A stretch of 64,000 nucleotides of DNA from Streptomyces sp. WZ.A104. GTDB taxonomy: Bacteria; Actinomycetota; Actinomycetes; Streptomycetales; Streptomycetaceae. The stretch is taken from contig NZ_NWVL01000010.1 of the NCBI RefSeq assembly GCF_002382885.1, forward strand, positions 1 through 64,000, written 5' to 3'. Of this stretch, positions 19,788 to 27,503 are shown piece by piece (the stretch's first letter is position 1; the number at the start of each line of letters is the position of its first letter). Under the pieces are notes generated by a model that worked only from the letters and a program-made list of their open reading frames with translations, ran no database searches and had not been told where the DNA came from. The translations under genes and the position numbers were made by a program.

Positions 19788-21095
19788 GTGTCGGGCAGGG
19801 AAGTGATCGGCGGGCGCTATCGCCTGCGGCGGCTGATCGGCGCCGGAGGCATGGGTGTGGTCCACGAGGCCAAGGACCTGGTGCTCGACCGCAGGGTCGC
19901 CGTGAAGATCCTCTCCGTGGCGGCCTCGTCGACGGACACCGAGCGGCTGTCCGAGCGGTTCCACCGGGAGGCCCGGGCCCTGGCACGGATCGCCGGCGAC
20001 GGCGCACCGGCGCTGTACGACTTCGGCATACTCGACGGCTCCCCGTACCTCGTGATGGAGTATCTCGACGGCGTCGACCTGCAGACACTGGTGGCCCAGC
20101 GGGCGCGATTACCGGACGCGGCCGCCGTCGGCATCGGGATCGGGGTCTGTGCCTGCCTGGCGGCCGCCCACGAAGCGGGTGTGCTGCATCGCGATGTCAA
20201 GCCGTCAAATGTACGGATCACCTCTCAGGGACGGGTCGTCCTGCAGGACTTCGGACTGGTCCGCCTGACCGAGGACTCGGTGACCACCAAGGTGGGCGCG
20301 CTGGTCGGCACCCCCCGGTACATGGCTCCGGAGATCATGCGGGGCGAGCGGCCCGGACCGACGAGCGACCTCTACGGCCTGGGCATGTGCATGTATCTGA
20401 TGCTCACGGGTGAGCCGCCGCTCGCGGAGGTCGACGACGTCGGGGCCGTCGTGGAACGTGCTGTCGACGAGGGCGCGCCCCGGCTGGCCCGGAGCCGTCA
20501 CCGTATTCCGCCGCAGCTGGCGGAGTTCGTTGATTCGCTCTCCGCCCGGGAACCGTTCGAGCGGCCGCAGAGCGCTGCCGCGGCGCTCGCCGACCTGCTC
20601 GCGCTGCGGACGGAGCCGGACACCGCCCGGCTCCTCGGTGAGCTGGTGCGGCGGTCCGTCCGCGAGGACGCCGTCCGACAGGTTCACCGCCCTCCCGAGG
20701 CCGAGACCTCGTATCCGGAGTATCTGGACGCCGCCCTCCCCCAGGGACCCGTGGTGGAACTGCGGCCCGATCGCGTACTGCCGCTGTCCCTCAGCGAGGT
20801 GACCCGTCAGACCGTCCTGGGCAGCATGACCGCGGAGAACGCGCTGTCGCGCCAGCGGGAGGCCGTCAATCTCGTCCTGCGGGGAGAGCTGCAGGAAGCC
20901 GCTCACATGCTCGCCTCGGTGGTTCAGGTCTGCACGAGGACACTCGGCGCCTCCCACCCCACGACGCTCACCTCCCAGTACTGGCAGGCCGTGTGCCTGG
21001 CGAGACTCGGTGCCCGCGAGGTGGCGCTCGCACTGTTCTCGGGGGTCGGCGCCCGGGCTGAACGGAGAAAGGACCCATCAGGTGACCAAGGTTGA
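19788..21095 (+). CDS. Ser/Thr protein kinase with C-terminal TPR-like tail
   Basis: A 435-residue Hanks-type kinase. The kinase domain (about residues 9-270) has the glycine loop GAGGMG (18-23), the ATP-binding K40, HRD at 134-136 in LHRDVKPSN, DFG at 154-156 and MAPEIM in the activation region, so it should be active. No transmembrane helix or PASTA domain is present. Residues ~340-430 (NALSRQREAVNLVLRGEL, then LGASHPTTLTSQYWQAVCLA) look like TPR helices. GTG 19788 follows a G-rich Shine-Dalgarno; GTG 19782 is an alternative. The stop overlaps the EACC1 start by 14 bp, and EACC1 overlaps the caspase, so the three are translationally coupled. Confidence 0.92.
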   Translation: MSGREVIGGRYRLRRLIGAGGMGVVHEAKDLVLDRRVAVKILSVAASSTDTERLSERFHREARALARIAGDGAPALYDFGILDGSPYLVMEYLDGVDLQTLVAQRARLPDAAAVGIGIGVCACLAAAHEAGVLHRDVKPSNVRITSQGRVVLQDFGLVRLTEDSVTTKVGALVGTPRYMAPEIMRGERPGPTSDLYGLGMCMYLMLTGEPPLAEVDDVGAVVERAVDEGAPRLARSRHRIPPQLAEFVDSLSAREPFERPQSAAAALADLLALRTEPDTARLLGELVRRSVREDAVRQVHRPPEAETSYPEYLDAALPQGPVVELRPDRVLPLSLSEVTRQTVLGSMTAENALSRQREAVNLVLRGELQEAAHMLASVVQVCTRTLGASHPTTLTSQYWQAVCLARLGAREVALALFSGVGARAERRKDPSGDQG

Positions 21096-21480
21096 GGTAC
21101 GCGTCGTCGGGAACGAACACGCCGAGGGCGGCGAGGCCGATCTCCGCTCGCTGCTGCGCTGGGTGGATGCCGAGGACTCGCTGCGGCACGAGGTGAAAGG
21201 CAGGATCGCGAGCGGCACGACGGCACCACCCGGCTCCATGGGTACGGGGTTCGATGTCCTGGAACTCCTCATCGGCTCGGGGCTGTCCACCGGAGCCCTG
21301 GTCGTGTCTGTGGCCCAGTGGCGCGCATCGCGACGCAACCGGCCCGCGATCACCCTGCGGAGGGGAGAGGTCGAGGTGGAGATCCCGGCGAACGGCGTTT
21401 CGGCCGACATGGTGGAGCGCATCGTCACGCTGCTCGACCGGGAAGCGGACGGCAACTCCGACGATGACCAGGCTTCCTGA
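21082..21480 (+). CDS. EACC1 (effector-associated constant component 1)
   Basis: A 132-residue protein matching the EACC1 pattern found beside effectors in actinobacterial conflict systems. It has an N-terminal beta-helix unit (VEVRVVGNE, then DLRSLLRWVDAEDSLR), a Gly-rich hydrophobic helix (FDVLELLIGSGLSTGALVV) and a C-terminal strand pair (ITLRRGEVEVEIPA) with a short helix. It is thought to couple regulators to an effector; the biochemical role is unknown. GTG 21082 overlaps the kinase end, and the stop (21478-21480) overlaps the caspase start by 17 bp. This invariant adjacency to a caspase is the main evidence for the call. Confidence 0.85.
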   Translation: MTKVEVRVVGNEHAEGGEADLRSLLRWVDAEDSLRHEVKGRIASGTTAPPGSMGTGFDVLELLIGSGLSTGALVVSVAQWRASRRNRPAITLRRGEVEVEIPANGVSADMVERIVTLLDREADGNSDDDQAS

Positions 21481-22588
21481 CCCGGCCGCGTCCCGGGCCG
21501 TGCTCATCGGCACGCACTCCTACCGGAGCCTCGAACAACTGCCTGCGGTCCAGGCCAACTTGCGCGACCTGTCCGAAGCGTTGCGGGACGCGATGCTCTG
21601 GGGTCTCCCCGAACCGCACTGCACGGTCGTGCTGGATCCCGAGGACGGTTCGGCCATGCTCGATCCGGTGCACAGCGCGGCGGAGGAGGCCACCGACACC
21701 CTCTTCGTGTACTACGCGGGGCACGGGTTGCGCGACGCGGACACCGCGGACCTCTATCTGGCCCTGACGGGGTCGCGCGAGAACACCGGTTACACGGCGG
21801 TGGCCTTCGAGCATCTGCGGGCCGCCATCCGTTCGTCCAGGGCCAGGCGACGGGTGATCGTGCTGGACTGCTGCTTCAGCGGGCGGGCCGCCCGCACCCT
21901 CGCGGGCGACGCGGACACGCTGGCCGGCCGGGTGGCGGTCGACGGGGCCTACGTACTGACGGCCTCCCCGAAGGACAGACTCGCCCTGGCCCCGGAGGGC
22001 GAGGTCCACACCGCTTTCACGGGCGAGCTGCTCCATCTGATGCGGACGGGGGTGGCCGACGGGCAGGAACTCATCGACCTCAACACCATCTACCGGGTGC
22101 TGGACGAGCGGTTGCGGGCGAAGAACCGGCCGAAACCGCAGCGTTCGCAGGAGAACGACATCGGGCGTCTCCCCCTGATCCGCAACCGCGCACGCGCCGA
22201 GCGCCATGTCCCGGCGGGCCCGGTCGTGGACGCCGACGTCCGCGCGGCGCTGGTCGCCGCCGGACTGAACCTGGCGCGTCTGCTGCGCACCGAGGGACGC
22301 AACCGCGACGCCCTGCCCATCCTCCGGCTAGCCCTGGGCGAACAGTCCCCGGGCGGGAAGAGCCACGCCTTCGCCGTACAGCTCGAACTGGCCGAGGCCC
22401 TGGCCGACGCGGGTCAGCTCAGGGAGGCGATCGAGGTCCTGGAACAGGCGTTCCACCAGACGCACAAGACACGCGGCTCGGAAGCCGTGCTGGTCTGCCG
22501 CAGGCTCGCCGGTCTGCTCCAGGAGTCCGGCAACCACCTCCAGGCCTGCGAGGTGCTCGAACACGCCCTGGACCTCGCCCAGGGCTGA
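21464..22588 (+). CDS. EACC1-associated caspase-like protease with TPR-like tail
   Basis: A 374-residue protein. Residues 1-235 are a caspase-fold (peptidase C14) domain with the catalytic His in FVYYAGHG (H87) and the Cys in VIVLDCCFSG (C137 most likely). A Leu/Ala-rich helical part from ~250 (NLARLLRTEGRNRDALPILR, LEEQAFHQ-like helices, then LAGLLQESGNHLQACEVLE) reads as TPR repeats. It would cleave a protein target once activated, probably in response to the kinase or EACC1. No p10 boundary cleavage site or signal peptide is visible. ATG 21464 lies within the EACC1 gene. The cellular target is unknown. Confidence 0.88.
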   Translation: MTRLPDPAASRAVLIGTHSYRSLEQLPAVQANLRDLSEALRDAMLWGLPEPHCTVVLDPEDGSAMLDPVHSAAEEATDTLFVYYAGHGLRDADTADLYLALTGSRENTGYTAVAFEHLRAAIRSSRARRRVIVLDCCFSGRAARTLAGDADTLAGRVAVDGAYVLTASPKDRLALAPEGEVHTAFTGELLHLMRTGVADGQELIDLNTIYRVLDERLRAKNRPKPQRSQENDIGRLPLIRNRARAERHVPAGPVVDADVRAALVAAGLNLARLLRTEGRNRDALPILRLALGEQSPGGKSHAFAVQLELAEALADAGQLREAIEVLEQAFHQTHKTRGSEAVLVCRRLAGLLQESGNHLQACEVLEHALDLAQG

Positions 22589-22595
22589 CGCCTCC

Positions 22596-22616
22596 GCCCG
22601 CCCGGCTCCGGCGGGC
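22596..22616. terminator. Terminator between caspase and LLM oxidoreductase genes
   Basis: A 7-bp inverted repeat (GCCCGCC and GGCGGGC) with a 7-nt loop lies 7 bp after the caspase stop, between convergent genes. Confidence 0.55.
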
Positions 22617-22642
22617 TCTCCTCCGGGGGCGCGGTCAGTCGG

Positions 22643-23644
22643 TCAGCCGGTCAGGGCGGGGATGATCGCGGCGCCGTACGCGTCGATCGTCGCCTCCCGG
22701 GCATCGTGCATGTTGTAGACGGCGAACTGGTCGACGCCCAGGTCCCTCAGGTGGAGCAGCTTCTCGATGTGCGCCTCGGCGGGACCCAGCAGGCAGAACC
22801 GGTCCACGATCTCGTCAGGCACGAAGGCGGTGTCCGGGTTGCCGGAGCGCCCGTGGTGGCTGTAGTCGTAACCGTGCCGGTCCTTGATGTACGCGGTCAG
22901 CGCCTCGGGCACCAGACCCGAGTGCTCGCCGTAGCGGGCGACCAGGTCCGCGACGTGGTTGCCGACCATCCCGCCGAACCACCGGCACTGCTCCCGGGCG
23001 TGGGCGAGGTCGTCGCCGACGTACGCGGGCGCGGCGACGCAGATGGTGACGGCGTCGGGGTCCCGTCCGGCGTCGGCCGCCGCGTCCCGTACCGCCTTGA
23101 TCATCCACTCGGTGAGGAAGGGGTCCGCGAGCTGGAGGATGAACCCGTCCGCCTTCCGCCCGGCCAGGGCGAGGGCTTTGGGCCCGTACGCCGCCATCCA
23201 CACCGGCAGCCGCCCGTCCTTCACCCAGGGGATCTGGAGCGGCTGCCCGTCGACACTCGCCTCCCGGCCCTCGGCGAGGTCCCGGATGACGTCGATGGCC
23301 TCGCCGAGGCGGGCCAGGGTGTTGGGGCGGCGGCCCGCGACGCGCATCGCGGAGTCGCCGCGCCCGATGCCGCAGACGGTGCGGTTGCCGTACATGTCGT
23401 TGAGGGTGGCGAAGGTGGAGGCGGTGACCTCCCAGGTGCGGGTGCCCGGGTTGGTGACCATGGGGCCCACGGTGAGGCGTTCGGTGTGCTCCAGGATGCG
23501 GCTGTAGATGACGAACGGCTCCTGCCAGAGCACCGCCGAGTCGAAGGTCCAGCCGTAGCGGAAGCCGTTTCGCTCGGCGCGGCGCATCAGGCCGACGACG
23601 GCCGAGGCGGGCGGGTCGGTCTGGAGGACGAGTCCGAAGTCCAT
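22643..23644 (-). CDS. LLM-class F420-dependent oxidoreductase (TIGR03842-like)
   Basis: A 333-residue luciferase-like TIM barrel. Typical segments are MDFGLVLQTDPPAS, GWTFDSAVLWQEPFV, TVGPMVTNPGTRTW, CGIGRGDSAMRVAGRRP and PVWMAAYGPKALALAGRKADGFIL. It probably uses F420, or possibly FMN, to oxidise or reduce a small molecule. It is the last gene of a four-gene operon after hydA (33 bp gap). Because the operon's other enzymes process dihydropyrimidine-like substrates, this enzyme may supply or remove the ring double bond, but that is inference. ATG 23644 is well placed behind GGAGATCCCGTC. Confidence 0.88.
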   Translation of the reverse strand: MDFGLVLQTDPPASAVVGLMRRAERNGFRYGWTFDSAVLWQEPFVIYSRILEHTERLTVGPMVTNPGTRTWEVTASTFATLNDMYGNRTVCGIGRGDSAMRVAGRRPNTLARLGEAIDVIRDLAEGREASVDGQPLQIPWVKDGRLPVWMAAYGPKALALAGRKADGFILQLADPFLTEWMIKAVRDAAADAGRDPDAVTICVAAPAYVGDDLAHAREQCRWFGGMVGNHVADLVARYGEHSGLVPEALTAYIKDRHGYDYSHHGRSGNPDTAFVPDEIVDRFCLLGPAEAHIEKLLHLRDLGVDQFAVYNMHDAREATIDAYGAAIIPALTG

Positions 23645-23658
23645 GACGGGATCTCCTA

Positions 23659-23700
23659 TCCAGGTACTGACAGGCGGCTAGTCCAGGTACTGACAGGTGG
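23659..23700. repeat. 19-bp direct repeat at hydA 3' end
   Basis: Two 19-bp copies (23659-23677 and 23682-23700) differ at one base. One copy is inside the last codons of the hydantoinase gene and one is just beyond its stop, between it and the LLM oxidoreductase gene. It looks like a small local duplication of the gene's end. Confidence 0.85.
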
Positions 23701-25078
23701 CGCGGGGGGTGTACATGCCGTGTCCGGCACGGCCGGTGAACTTCCGTCCGTCGATGACGGGTTCGCCGCGCGAGAGGACGGTCTCGACCTGTCCGGTGAT
23801 GCGTTTGCCCTCGTACGCCGAGTAGTCGACGTTCATGTGGTGGGTCTCGGCGGAGAGGACGTGCTCGGCGGCCGGGTCGTAGATGACGATGTCCGCGTCG
23901 GCTCCCGGGGCGATGGTGCCCTTCTTCGGATAGAGGCCGAACATCCGGGCCGGGGAGGCGCAGGCGATCTCGATCCAGCGGCGGCGGGTGATGTGCCCGT
24001 CCACCACGGCCTGGTGCAGCAGGTCCATGCGGTGCTCGACGCCCGGCATGCCGTTGGGGATCTTGGAGAAGTCCCCGCGGCCCATCTCCTTCTGGCCCGA
24101 GAAGCAGAACGGGCAGTGGTCGGTGGAGACGACCTGGAGTTCATTGGTGCGAAGGCCCCGCCACAGGGCTTCCTGGTGCTCCTTGGGGCGCAGCGGGGTG
24201 GAGCAGACGTACTTGGCACCCTCGAAGTCCGGCTCGGCGAGGTTGTCGGTGGACAGGAACAGGTACTGCGGGCAGGTCTCGCCGTAGACCGGGAGGCCCC
24301 TGTGGCGGGCGGCGGCGATCTCCTCCACGGCCTCGTCGGCGGAGACGTGGACGACGTAGAGGGGAGATCCGGCGACCCGGGCGAGCTGGACGGCGCGATG
24401 GGTGGCCTCGGCCTCCAGGGCGACCTTGCGGACGTCTCCGTGGTAGCGGGGGTCGGTGCGGCCGGCCGCGAGCGCCTGTTCGACCAGGACGTCGATGGCG
24501 ATGCCGTTCTCGGCGTGCATCATGATCAACCCGCCGTTTCCCGCGGCTTGTTGCATGGCCCGCAGGATCTGGCCGTCGTCGGAGTAGAAGACGCCCGGGT
24601 AGGCCATGAACAGCTTGAAGGAGGTCACCCCTTCGGAGACGAGGCGGTCCATCTCCTTGAGCGAGGAGGGGTTCACGTCGGCGAGGATCATGTGGAAGGC
24701 GTAGTCGATGGCGCAGTTGCCGTCGGCCTTCCCGTACCAGGAGTCCAGCCCTTCGCGCAGCGAACGGCCCACGCTCTGGATCGCGAAGTCGACGATGGTG
24801 GTGGTGCCGCCCCAGGCCGCGGCCCGGGTTCCGGTCTCGAAGGTGTCGGCGGCGTACGTTCCGCCGAACGGCATCTCCATGTGGGTGTGGGCGTCGACGC
24901 CGCCCGGGATGACGTACTTCCCGGTGGCGTCGATCCGCCGGTCGGCGCTCCAGCTCCCGGCGGCGTCGGTCCCGTGGGCGGCGAGCGCGGCGATGCGGCC
25001 GCCCTCGATGAGGACGTCGGCGTGGATCTCGTCGGACGCTGTGATGACCAGGCCGCCGTGGATGACGGTTCGGCTCAT
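23678..25078 (-). CDS. hydA: Dihydropyrimidinase / D-hydantoinase
   Basis: A 466-residue cyclic amidohydrolase that opens dihydropyrimidine or hydantoin rings. Metal-site motifs are visible: GGVDAHTHMEMPFGG (two His), SFKLFMAYPGVFY (carbamylated Lys), MMHAENG, VVHVSADEAVEEI and STDHCPFCFSGQKEMG (metal Asp region). The start ATG 25078 follows GAGGAGGAACCC; the 29-residue upstream frame is not conserved. It follows the aminotransferase by 103 bp and precedes the LLM oxidoreductase. The operon therefore covers ring opening, C-N bond hydrolysis and transamination of a beta-amino acid, as in reductive uracil or thymine catabolism. Confidence 0.93.
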   Translation of the reverse strand: MSRTVIHGGLVITASDEIHADVLIEGGRIAALAAHGTDAAGSWSADRRIDATGKYVIPGGVDAHTHMEMPFGGTYAADTFETGTRAAAWGGTTTIVDFAIQSVGRSLREGLDSWYGKADGNCAIDYAFHMILADVNPSSLKEMDRLVSEGVTSFKLFMAYPGVFYSDDGQILRAMQQAAGNGGLIMMHAENGIAIDVLVEQALAAGRTDPRYHGDVRKVALEAEATHRAVQLARVAGSPLYVVHVSADEAVEEIAAARHRGLPVYGETCPQYLFLSTDNLAEPDFEGAKYVCSTPLRPKEHQEALWRGLRTNELQVVSTDHCPFCFSGQKEMGRGDFSKIPNGMPGVEHRMDLLHQAVVDGHITRRRWIEIACASPARMFGLYPKKGTIAPGADADIVIYDPAAEHVLSAETHHMNVDYSAYEGKRITGQVETVLSRGEPVIDGRKFTGRAGHGMYTPRATCQYLD

Positions 25079-25181
25079 GGGTTCCTCCTCACTGCGGGGC
25101 GCCCCGCCGGCCTCCTGGGCGTACGGCGGGGCCGCCCCGCACGGCGGTCGATACGTGCGGCGCACGGGTCTGCGGGGCGGG

Positions 25182-26465
25182 TCAGCCCGCCGCGTGCAGG
25201 GCGTCCGCGAGGATGGCCGCGCCCTCCTCCGCCTCGGCGACGGTCAGGGTCAGCGGCGGGGCGATCCTGAGCACGCTGGTGCTGTGGCCGCCGCCCTTGC
25301 CGATGAGCAGTCCGCCCTCCCGGGCCGCTTCGAGGACGGCTGCCGCGGCTTCCGGGTCAGCCTCGTCGGTGCCGGGCTTCACCAGCTCGACGCCGATCAT
25401 CAGGCCCCGGCCGCGCACTTCGCGTACGGCGGGGCAGCCGGCGGCGATGCCGCGCAGCCGTTCGATGAGGAGCCCGCCGACACGCCGCGCGTTGCCCTGG
25501 AGGTCGTGCTCCAGGAGGTACGAGAGGTTGGCGAGCGACGCGGCCATGGTGATGGGTGAACCACCGAACGTGGAGATGGAGTTGGCGTCGAGGCAGTTCA
25601 TCACCTCGGCGCGGGCCACGACTCCGCCCACCGACATGCCGTTGCCGATGCCCTTGGCGAAGGTGAGGATGTCCGGCGGGCCGTGCTCCGCGTGCGCCTG
25701 CCAGCCCCAGAAGTGCTCGCCGGTACGGCCCCAGCCGGTCTGGACCTCGTCGGAGATCCACAACACACCGTGCCGGTCCAGGACTTGGCGGAAGGCGGCG
25801 AACAGCCCGTCGGGCGGCGAGGTGAAGCCGCCGACGCCCTGGATGGGTTCGGCGATCAGGGCGGCGGGGCGGCGGGTGTGCCCGAGGAGGTCTTCCAGGT
25901 CGGCGACGCACGCCTTGATGAAGCGCTCGTCACTCAGCTCGGCGTACGGCCCCCGGCTGCGGACGCCGCCGTGGACGTACAGGGTCTGGAGCGGGGAGAG
26001 ATTCGTCGGCGACCAGGCCTGGTTGCCGGTGATCGAGACCGTCGAGAACGACCGGCCGTGGTAGCTGTTGCGCATCGCGAGGATCTGGTTGGACCGGCGG
26101 TACGCGGTGGCGAGCAGCAGCGCGGTGTCGTTGGCCTCGGTGCCCGAGGTGGTGAAGAAGACCCGGGCGTCGGGGATGCCGGAGAGGGTGGCGATCCGCT
26201 CGGCCATCTCCACCATGGGGCGGTTGAGGTAGAGGGTGGAGGAGTGGACGATCCGCCCGGCCTGCTCTGCGACCGCCTTGGTGACCTCGGGCAGGGCGTG
26301 GGCGGTCATCGTGGTGAGGATGCCGCCGAAGAAGTCCAGGTAGCGGTTGCCGTCCGCGTCCTGGACATGGCGGCCCTCGCCGTGGGTGAGTTCGATGGGG
26401 TGGCGGTAGTAGAGGGCCAGCCATTCGGGGCTGACGGCGCGGTGGCGGTCGTACAGTCCGGTCAC
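25182..26465 (-). CDS. Class III aminotransferase (beta-alanine/omega-amino acid type)
   Basis: A 427-residue PLP enzyme of the class III (AGT II-like) family. Motifs are FFTTSGTEANDTALL, MRNSYHGRSF, LWISDEVQTGWGRTG (PLP-binding Asp) and TFAKGIGNGMSVGG (Schiff-base Lys). It likely transaminates beta-alanine or 3-aminoisobutyrate released from the pyrimidine ring. GTG 26465 overlaps the stop of the upstream C-N hydrolase gene by four bases (GTGA), so the two are translationally coupled. The assignment is secure at family level; the exact amino donor is inferred from its neighbours. Confidence 0.92.
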   Translation of the reverse strand: MTGLYDRHRAVSPEWLALYYRHPIELTHGEGRHVQDADGNRYLDFFGGILTTMTAHALPEVTKAVAEQAGRIVHSSTLYLNRPMVEMAERIATLSGIPDARVFFTTSGTEANDTALLLATAYRRSNQILAMRNSYHGRSFSTVSITGNQAWSPTNLSPLQTLYVHGGVRSRGPYAELSDERFIKACVADLEDLLGHTRRPAALIAEPIQGVGGFTSPPDGLFAAFRQVLDRHGVLWISDEVQTGWGRTGEHFWGWQAHAEHGPPDILTFAKGIGNGMSVGGVVARAEVMNCLDANSISTFGGSPITMAASLANLSYLLEHDLQGNARRVGGLLIERLRGIAAGCPAVREVRGRGLMIGVELVKPGTDEADPEAAAAVLEAAREGGLLIGKGGGHSTSVLRIAPPLTLTVAEAEEGAAILADALHAAG

Positions 26466-27304
26466 GGCTCCACCAGCCCGTCGTAGGCGTCGGGCCGCCG
26501 GTCCCGGTAGAACGCCCACTGCTGGCGGACCTCCTCGATCAGGCCGAAGTCCAGGTCTCGGACGAGGAGTTCCTCCTCCTTGTCACTGGCGACGTCGCCG
26601 ACGAACTGGCCGCGCGGGTCGACGAAGTAGCTGGTGCCGTAGAAGTCGTTGTCGCCGTACTCCTCCTGGCCGACGCGGTTGATCGCGGCGACGAAGTACT
26701 CGTTGGCGACGGCGGAGGCCGGCTGCTCCAGCTGCCAGAGGTAGCTGGAGAGGCCGCGCGATGTGGCCGACGGGTTGTAGACCAACTGGGCTCCGTTGAG
26801 GCCCAGTTGCCGCCACCCCTCGGGGAAGTGCCGGTCGTAGCAGATGTAGACGCCGACCTTGCCGACGGCAGTGTCGAAGACGGGCCAGCCGGCGTTGCCG
26901 GGCTTGAAGTAGTACTTCTCCCAGAAGCCCTTGACCTGCGGGATGTGGTGCTTGCGGTACTTGCCGAGATACGAGCCGTCGGCGTCGATCACGGCCGCGG
27001 TGTTGTAGTAGAACCCGGTCTGCTCGATCTCGAAGACCGGCACGACGACGACCATCCCGGTCTCCCGGGCCAGGTCCCGCATCCGCCGGACGGTCGGCCC
27101 GTCGGGCACCGGTTCGGCCCAGCGGTAGTGCTCGGGCTCCTGGACCTGGCAGAAGTAGGGGGCGTTGAACACCTCCTGGAAGCCGATGATCTTCGCCCCC
27201 TGCCGGGCGGCCTCGCGCGCGTGCTCCTCGTGCTTGGCAATCATGGATTCGGTGTCGCCGGTCCAGGTCGCCTGGACGAGTGCGGCGCGTACGACGTGGG
27301 ACAT
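26462..27304 (-). CDS. Carbon-nitrogen hydrolase (beta-ureidopropionase-like)
   Basis: A 280-residue nitrilase-superfamily enzyme with a complete Glu-Lys-Cys triad: Glu in KIIGFQEVFNAPYF, Lys in GKYRKHHIPQVKGFWEKYYF, Cys in VGVYICYDRHFPEGWR. The closest named group is N-carbamoyl-beta-alanine amidohydrolase, which releases ammonia and CO2 from the ring-opened product. ATG 27304 follows AAGGAGCAGCTC and is the first gene of the operon. A 14-bp palindrome lies 44 bp upstream. No uracil permease or PucR regulator is adjacent. Confidence 0.9.
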   Translation of the reverse strand: MSHVVRAALVQATWTGDTESMIAKHEEHAREAARQGAKIIGFQEVFNAPYFCQVQEPEHYRWAEPVPDGPTVRRMRDLARETGMVVVVPVFEIEQTGFYYNTAAVIDADGSYLGKYRKHHIPQVKGFWEKYYFKPGNAGWPVFDTAVGKVGVYICYDRHFPEGWRQLGLNGAQLVYNPSATSRGLSSYLWQLEQPASAVANEYFVAAINRVGQEEYGDNDFYGTSYFVDPRGQFVGDVASDKEEELLVRDLDFGLIEEVRQQWAFYRDRRPDAYDGLVEP

Positions 27305-27347
27305 GAGCTGCTCCTTCGACGCGGCGTCAGAGAGCCTGCACGCGTTC

Positions 27348-27361
27348 TCTACGCACGTAGA
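27348..27361. promoter_or_regulatory. 14-bp palindrome upstream of the pyrimidine operon
   Basis: TCTACGCACGTAGA is a dyad with 6-bp arms, placed 44-57 bp before the first gene's start. Its placement fits an operator. The cognate regulator is unknown. Confidence 0.4.
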
Positions 27362-27503
27362 TCGGTGCATGGATGGAGAACGTAAGCCCCGTGGTCCGGC
27401 GGGGCAAGACCATCGCCGTGAACCGACGGAGTCGATCATGTTTCGCACCCGAGCGGTCCACAACGGACGCGGTACCGATCGGCGGGCAGCACGCGCCGGG
27501 CGT

